34,338 nucleotides of DNA from Lentzea indica (GTDB lineage Bacteria > Actinomycetota > Actinomycetes > Mycobacteriales > Pseudonocardiaceae), in contig NZ_VSRL01000077.1 of assembly GCF_012184385.1 (NCBI RefSeq), forward strand, positions 1 through 34,338, in the 5' to 3' direction. The position numbers were made by a program, and so were the translations under genes. Positions 29,789-34,338 of this stretch are shown piece by piece; positions within the stretch are counted from its first letter, which is position 1, and each line of letters starts with the position of its first letter. Below the pieces are notes generated by a model that did no database searches, was not told the DNA's origin, and saw only the letters and a list, made by a program, of their open reading frames with translations.

Positions 29789-32700
29789 GTGCGCGGAGCG
29801 CGCTGTTTGATGATCGCCGTCCTCGCCGCCGGGCTGCTCAGCCCGGCGGCGACGGCACAGGCGGAACCACCGAGAGCTCCGGCGGGAGCCACCAGCGTCA
29901 TCACGCTGATCAGTGGTGACAAGGTCGTCGTCAACGAGCGAGGGGAACTGGTCAGGGTCGAGGGGCGGCCCGGCATGCAGTTCGCCCAGTACGTGCAGGA
30001 CGACCATCAGTACGTGGTGCCGGCGGATGCCGTCGACGCGTTGGGGCAGGACCGCGTCGACAAGCGCTTCTTCAACGTCACGGCGTTGCACTCGTTCGGC
30101 TACACCGACGACAAGATCGACCGGATTCCGGTGCTGGACAACGGTTTCCGTGCCGCCGCGGCGGTGCCGAAGAAGGAGGCCGGGCAGCGCTGGAAGGACC
30201 GGCGCGCCCGCAGCGCGGGGAAGCTGTGGCTGAACGGCAAGGCGAAGATCTCGCTCGACCAGAGCGTGCCGATGGTGGGGGCGCCCGCCGCGTGGCAGTC
30301 AGGGTTCGACGGCAGCGGCGTCACGGTCGCGGTGCTCGACACGGGCTACGACCAGAAGCATCCCGAACTCGCCGGCGTGGTGTCGGTGGCCAAGGACTTC
30401 ACGCCGGCCGGCATCCAGGACAACATCGGCCACGGCACCCACGTCGCCGCGACGATCGCGGGGCGCGGCGAGAAGTACTCCGGGGTGGCGAAGGGCGCGA
30501 AGCTCGCGATCGGCAGGGTCTGCGAGGGCACCTGGTGCGAGGACAGCGCGATCCTGGCGGGCATGGAGTGGGCCGCGCGCGAGGCCGGGGCCAAGGTCGT
30601 GAACATGAGCCTCGGCAGCGACATGTCGTCCGACGGCAAGGACCCGTTGTCCGTCAAGGCGAACCAGCTCACGGCCGAGACCGGCGTGCTGTTCGTGGCG
30701 TCGGCGGGCAACGCGGGCGACCGCCGCAAGGTCTCCGGACCGGCTGCCGCCGACGCGGCGCTGGCGGTGGCGAACCTGACCAAGTCCGGCACGGTGAACG
30801 AGTGGTCGTCGCGCGGTCCTCGCCACAACGACTTCGCGGTCAAGCCGGACATCGCGGCGCCGGGAACGGACATCGTGGCCGCGCGGGCCGAGGGAACGCT
30901 GTGGGAGTACTACGTCGACGACCTGCACGCGCGGCTGACCGGCACGTCGATGGCGGCACCGCACGTCGCGGGCGCCGCGGCGATCCTCGCTCAGCGCAAC
31001 CCTTCCTGGACCGCCGCCGAGCTCAAGGCGAACCTGATGGCGACGGTGAAGCCGGTCGCCGACACCCCGGCGAACGTCGGCGCCGGCCTGCTGGACGTGG
31101 GCCGTGCGGTCTCGCAGCAGGTACGCGCGGACGTCGGCAGCCTGTCGTTCGGGCTGCTGGAATGGCCGCACACCAAGACGTTCACGAAGACGATCACTTA
31201 CTCGAACGCTTCGGCTGCGGCTGTTTCTCTTGCGTTGCAACACAATCTCGGCGCGGACTTCACGGTCCCGGCATCGGTGACGGTGCCCGCCGGTGGCACG
31301 GCGTCGGTCGACGTGGTGCTGGATCCGCGCAAGGGCAACGGCACGTTCTTCGGGCACATCAAGGCTTCCGCCGACGGCATCTCGCTGACCACCGCGGTCG
31401 GCGCGTACGTGCAGGAGGAGCGCCGCACCTTGTCGCTGTCGATGATCGGCCGTGACGGCAAGCCGGTCCCCGACGAGTTCGTGGTGCTGGTCAACATGTC
31501 CACGCAGGAAGCCTCGGTGCTGAGCATCGTCGACGGCGCGGGCTCGGCGCGGATCGCGGTGGGGGACTACGCGGTGCTGGGCCGGATCGACGAGAAGACG
31601 GAGAACTACGCCTGGTTCACCCCGGTGTCGGCGACCGAGGTGGCCGGCCGCGTCTCGCTGACCGCGGACACCTCGCTGACGCTGGACGCCAGGCAGGGCA
31701 AGGCGATCAGCGTCCAGCTCCCCGACTCCCAGTCCGAGGTGTGGTACCGCCACGCGGAGCTGCGCGTGCCGTGGAAGCCGGGCAGGATCAACGGTGTCGC
31801 GAGCGTCGTCGACGGCCGGGTGCCGTTGTACGGCCTGTCGTTCGGCCCGCCGCTGCCGGAGCTGACCTACGACTCGAGCCTCAAGGGCGGGCAGCCGCTG
31901 TTGTCGGTCGTGGGCGGTTTCCCGGTGCGGTACTACGAAAGCAGCGTTCGTCTGCCGGCGGGTGACCACCAGCTCGACGTGGCCGAGCGCGGCGCCGACG
32001 TGCGCGGCAAGCTGGCGCTCGTCCGCACGGCGGGCGAGGACCCGTACGAGGTCGCTCGGGCGATGCAGGCGGCGGGCGCGGTCGCCGTGCTGTGGGCGGG
32101 TCCGGTGCCGTTCGGGTTCGCGGAGCGGACGGTCATCCCGGTGATCGCGGTGGCGGAACACCACGTGGCGGTCACGCCGTCGAGGCTGACGTTGCGCGCC
32201 ATCACGGGATCGCCGGTGTCCTACACCCTGTTCCTGCAGGACAAGGGCGCGCTGCCGGTCGGGACGAGGCACCTCCGCCGCTCCGAGCTGGCCGAGGTGA
32301 AGGCGCGCTACCACTCGTCGGGCGAGGACGGCTGGGTCACCCAGCGGAACTACTCGGTGCTGAACGGCGTGGCCAACCTGAACGTCGGCGCGTTGGACGA
32401 ACAGCTCACGGTTCCCGTGCAGCGCACCGAGTACTACACGGCGGGCAACGGCATCGGCTGGCACCAGGAGGGCTTCGACCGCTCGACCTCCACGTCGTGG
32501 GCGGACCTGAAGCCGGTGACCTACGCACCGGGCAAGAAGTACGAGCGCTCGAACCTCCGCGCGGTCAGTTCTCCGCGGTTCGGCCGCCCGTCGTTGGTGA
32601 CCTGGTCGCAGGGCGGTGGCGTGGAGCGCACAGGCGACAGGATCACCATGAGGATGTCGCCGTTCGGCGGGTCCACGTGGGCGGAGAACTGGGAGTTGAG

Positions 32701-33190
32701 CGGCTACGGCACGGTGGACCTCCAGCGCGACGGCGTGCCGGTGGGCTACTCGGACATTCGCGAGGGCCAGTTCACCGCACCGGAGCGTTCAGGGAAGTAC
32801 AAGCTGATGCTGGACGCGGTGCGCCACACGTCGGCGTTGTCGACGAGGGTGCGCACGAACTGGGAGTTCTCGGCGGCCGCCGACGGCAAACTGCCGTTGC
32901 TGGAGGTCGACTACTCGGTGCCGGTGGACCTGCGCAACAGCGGGAAGGCCGGTGCGCCGATGCCGGTGAAGTTCACCGTGTCGCGTCAGGCAGGCGCCGG
33001 GGTTGCCACCATCCGTGAACTGCGCGCCTACGCGTCGTTCGACGACGGCGTCAACTGGGTGCCGGTGAAGTCGATCGTTCCCCCTGGTGGGGCGCCTGGG
33101 GGTTTCGTGTCGCTACGCGTGGTGGCTGAGGACACCGACGGCAACACGGTCGACCAAACGGTCCTGCGTGCTTACCGCCTCCGGGCGTAA
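29789..33190 (+). CDS. Secreted S8 family subtilisin-like peptidase
   Basis: A 1133-residue exported serine protease. The signal peptide (core LMIAVLAAGLLSPAATAQA, about 27 residues) is followed by a propeptide (VITLISGDKVVVNERGELVR, to about residue 155). The catalytic domain has Asp184 (VLDTGYDQKHPEL), His215 (GHGTHVAATIAG) and Ser387 (GTSMAAPHVAGAA), all in family motifs. Beyond residue ~440 lie beta-sandwich-like regions and a PA-domain-like stretch (GKLALVRTAGEDPYEVARAM). The size and layout match the large secreted subtilases of streptomycetes and relatives. GTG 29789 is chosen because AGGGGAGG lies 6 nt before it; an earlier GTG at 29759 has none. A large hairpin follows the stop. Confidence 0.93.
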   Translation: MRGARCLMIAVLAAGLLSPAATAQAEPPRAPAGATSVITLISGDKVVVNERGELVRVEGRPGMQFAQYVQDDHQYVVPADAVDALGQDRVDKRFFNVTALHSFGYTDDKIDRIPVLDNGFRAAAAVPKKEAGQRWKDRRARSAGKLWLNGKAKISLDQSVPMVGAPAAWQSGFDGSGVTVAVLDTGYDQKHPELAGVVSVAKDFTPAGIQDNIGHGTHVAATIAGRGEKYSGVAKGAKLAIGRVCEGTWCEDSAILAGMEWAAREAGAKVVNMSLGSDMSSDGKDPLSVKANQLTAETGVLFVASAGNAGDRRKVSGPAAADAALAVANLTKSGTVNEWSSRGPRHNDFAVKPDIAAPGTDIVAARAEGTLWEYYVDDLHARLTGTSMAAPHVAGAAAILAQRNPSWTAAELKANLMATVKPVADTPANVGAGLLDVGRAVSQQVRADVGSLSFGLLEWPHTKTFTKTITYSNASAAAVSLALQHNLGADFTVPASVTVPAGGTASVDVVLDPRKGNGTFFGHIKASADGISLTTAVGAYVQEERRTLSLSMIGRDGKPVPDEFVVLVNMSTQEASVLSIVDGAGSARIAVGDYAVLGRIDEKTENYAWFTPVSATEVAGRVSLTADTSLTLDARQGKAISVQLPDSQSEVWYRHAELRVPWKPGRINGVASVVDGRVPLYGLSFGPPLPELTYDSSLKGGQPLLSVVGGFPVRYYESSVRLPAGDHQLDVAERGADVRGKLALVRTAGEDPYEVARAMQAAGAVAVLWAGPVPFGFAERTVIPVIAVAEHHVAVTPSRLTLRAITGSPVSYTLFLQDKGALPVGTRHLRRSELAEVKARYHSSGEDGWVTQRNYSVLNGVANLNVGALDEQLTVPVQRTEYYTAGNGIGWHQEGFDRSTSTSWADLKPVTYAPGKKYERSNLRAVSSPRFGRPSLVTWSQGGGVERTGDRITMRMSPFGGSTWAENWELSGYGTVDLQRDGVPVGYSDIREGQFTAPERSGKYKLMLDAVRHTSALSTRVRTNWEFSAAADGKLPLLEVDYSVPVDLRNSGKAGAPMPVKFTVSRQAGAGVATIRELRAYASFDDGVNWVPVKSIVPPGGAPGGFVSLRVVAEDTDGNTVDQTVLRAYRLRA

Positions 33191-33221
33191 CCGCGCGGCC
33201 GTTCGGTCGTTGTAACCCCCT

Positions 33222-33290
33222 GCGGCACCTGCCCAGTCGTGCGCGAGACGAAGAAGGACGCGGCGTCTCGCAGCCCTGGGCAGGTGCCGC
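33222..33290 (+). terminator. Nested hairpin terminator after the subtilase gene
   Basis: GCGGCACCTGCCCAG (33222-33236) and CTGGGCAGGTGCCGC (33276-33290) are perfect 15-bp inverted copies. A second perfect stem, GCGAGACG (33243-33250)/CGTCTCGC (33264-33271), is nested in the loop. CATTTT follows the outer stem. Confidence 0.8.
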
Positions 33291-33337
33291 CATTTTCGGT
33301 GGCACCGTTCGACCGACCTGTGGTGGCATTTCCGGCC

Positions 33338-34081
33338 ATGAGGTCGTTCGAGGAGCTGGTGGCCGAGGGCGCGGCCGTGCCGCTGGAGGGCTGGGACTTC
33401 TCCTGGTTCGAGGGCAGGGCCACCGAGGAACGCCCGCCGTGGGGCTACGCGAAGCTCATCGCGGCCAAGCTCGCCGTCGTGGAGTCCGCGCTGGACCTGC
33501 AGACCGGCGGGGGAGAGGTCACCGCGACCGCGCCCGTGAAGCCTCCGCTGCTGGCCGCGACCGAGTCGTGGCCGCCGAATGCGGCTGTGGCTGCGCGGAA
33601 CCTGCCGGACGCGTTCGTCGTGCAGGCACCCGATTCCGGCCCGCTGCCGTTCCACGACGAGATGTTCGAGCTGGTCATCAGCCGGCATCCGGTGGTGACC
33701 CCGTGGGCCGAGATCGCGCGAGTGCTCAAGCCCGGCGGCACGTACTTCTCGCAGCAGATCGGCGAAGGCACGAACCGCGCGCTCACCGAGTTCATGATGG
33801 GGCCGCAGCCGGTCGGCGACGGCCGCACCACCTCGCGGGCCCGTGAGGAGGCCGAGGCCGCGGGGCTGGAGGTGCTTCGGCTGGAGCCGGTGGCGTTGCG
33901 GGTGACGTTCAACGACGTCGGCGCGGTGGTCCACTTCCTGCGCAAGGTGCTGTGGACCGTGCCGGGGTTCACCGTCGAGGGCTACCGCGACCGGCTCCTG
34001 GACATGCACGCGCACATCCAGGAGCACGGCGAGTTCGTCTCCACCTCGACCCGGTTCCTGATCGAGGCCAGGAAGAACTAA
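33338..34081 (+). CDS. Class I SAM-dependent methyltransferase-like protein
   Basis: A 247-residue protein of the SAM methyltransferase fold. VESALDLQTGGGEVT is motif I (the glycine-rich SAM loop, LQTGGGE rather than the common DLGCGxG), PLPFHDEMFELVISRHPV is the motif around strand 4, and RVLKPGGTYFSQQIG is the post-strand 5 motif. C-terminal part ending LDMHAHIQEHGEFVSTSTRF is family typical. The substrate is unknown. ATG 33338 is used; a longer frame from 33239 would run through the terminator hairpin. The stop overlaps that of the convergent helicase gene by 3 nt (CTAA at 34078-34081). Confidence 0.85.
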   Translation: MRSFEELVAEGAAVPLEGWDFSWFEGRATEERPPWGYAKLIAAKLAVVESALDLQTGGGEVTATAPVKPPLLAATESWPPNAAVAARNLPDAFVVQAPDSGPLPFHDEMFELVISRHPVVTPWAEIARVLKPGGTYFSQQIGEGTNRALTEFMMGPQPVGDGRTTSRAREEAEAAGLEVLRLEPVALRVTFNDVGAVVHFLRKVLWTVPGFTVEGYRDRLLDMHAHIQEHGEFVSTSTRFLIEARKN

Positions 34082-34338
34082 CGCGGCTGGCGCTCGCGGC
34101 GGATCGTGATGCGCTTGCCCTTGATGGTGGCGTCCCGCAGCTGCTCGATCACGTCGTTCGCGGACGCACCCGGCACCTCGACCAGCGAGAACCTGTCCGC
34201 GATCTCGATCGCGCCGATGTCGCGGCCCTTCAGCTTCGTCTCGCCGGTGATCGCGCCGACGATGTCCTGCGGCCGGATGCCCGACGAGCGGCCGGCGCCC
34301 AGGAACAGCCTGGTCATGCCCTCGGACGGGCCACGACG
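34078..34338 (-). CDS. DEAD-box RNA helicase, C-terminal DbpA-type domain (5' end outside window)
   Basis: Only the last ~86 residues are in the window and the frame is open to its edge. The visible part, MTRLFLGAGRSSGIRPQDIV, then GAITGETKLKGRDIGAIEIA and FSLVEVPGASANDVIEQL, is the DbpA RNA-binding domain (RRM-like) that ends DeaD/CsdA-type cold-shock RNA helicases. It ends in a basic GKRITIRRERQPR tail. The helicase core itself lies outside. It converges on the methyltransferase gene, with stops overlapping in CTAA. Confidence 0.9.
   Translation of the reverse strand, partial: RRGPSEGMTRLFLGAGRSSGIRPQDIVGAITGETKLKGRDIGAIEIADRFSLVEVPGASANDVIEQLRDATIKGKRITIRRERQPR

Noticed and set aside
30299..32464. 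A 721-codon minus-strand frame inside the subtilase gene
   Set aside because: His/Arg-rich shadow of the subtilase; the plus strand has the Asp/His/Ser triad in proper motifs.

Overview
The window comes from a high-GC actinobacterium. Base composition, frequent GTG starts, leaderless-looking promoters, fused isobutyryl-CoA mutase (IcmF), DevS/DevR-type regulators, CGNR and GlxA regulators and EshA-like encapsulins all point to Actinobacteria. The overall look suggests Pseudonocardiales (Lentzea/Saccharothrix-like), but that family-level placement is inference. No tRNA, rRNA, CRISPR array, IS element or prophage was seen.

Layout. 1-1.0 kb: 3' end of an HATPase-LuxR regulator and a DUF1801 protein, converging on a ~167-nt imperfect palindrome. 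1.1-6.1 kb: icmF, then a DUF1348-MOSC pair divergent from a CGNR regulator with a clear operator cluster. 6.2-8.1 kb: a GHSFG hydrolase and a secreted DUF1080 protein. 8.2-11.2 kb: an Acg-like flavoprotein relative, a double-GAF DevS-like kinase and a DevR-like regulator. 11.3-13.4 kb: YceI, MarR and a GlxA-type regulator. 13.4-17.0 kb: a 49-aa membrane ORF, two divergent citrate synthases (one with an N-terminal HTH) with repeated operator motifs, and an acyltransferase-3 membrane protein. 17.0-25.6 kb (minus strand): the terpene-nanocompartment operon. 26.0-29.7 kb: a heme-binding-like protein and a Gfo/Idh oxidoreductase divergent from a ROK regulator, then an AraC regulator and a VOC protein. 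29.8-34.3 kb: a secreted subtilase, a methyltransferase, and the C-terminal end of a DEAD-box helicase.

The centrepiece is the seven-gene minus-strand operon 25628 to 16996. Its order is Family 2B encapsulin shell A, terpene cyclase A, terpene cyclase B, encapsulin shell B, polyprenyl diphosphate synthase, ispH, dxs. It joins MEP-pathway supply (first and last steps), prenyl chain building, cyclisation, and two shell proteins that each carry an inserted cyclic-nucleotide-binding-like domain. Cyclase A resembles the N-terminal (germacradienol-forming) half of geosmin synthase with intact metal motifs. Cyclase B resembles the C-terminal half but has lost both metal motifs. Both cyclases end in a shared Pro-(Thr/Ser)-Gly-Leu-Gly-Thr tail that resembles a peptide in 2-methylisoborneol synthases and is a good candidate for an encapsulin-loading tag. 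The dxs reading frame is broken by one extra base. No C-methyltransferase lies nearby, so the product is probably not 2-methylisoborneol.

Elsewhere the window is rich in divergent regulator/target pairs with dyad operators (CGNR, MarR, HTH-citrate synthase, ROK, DevR-like) and in convergent genes whose ends touch or overlap.
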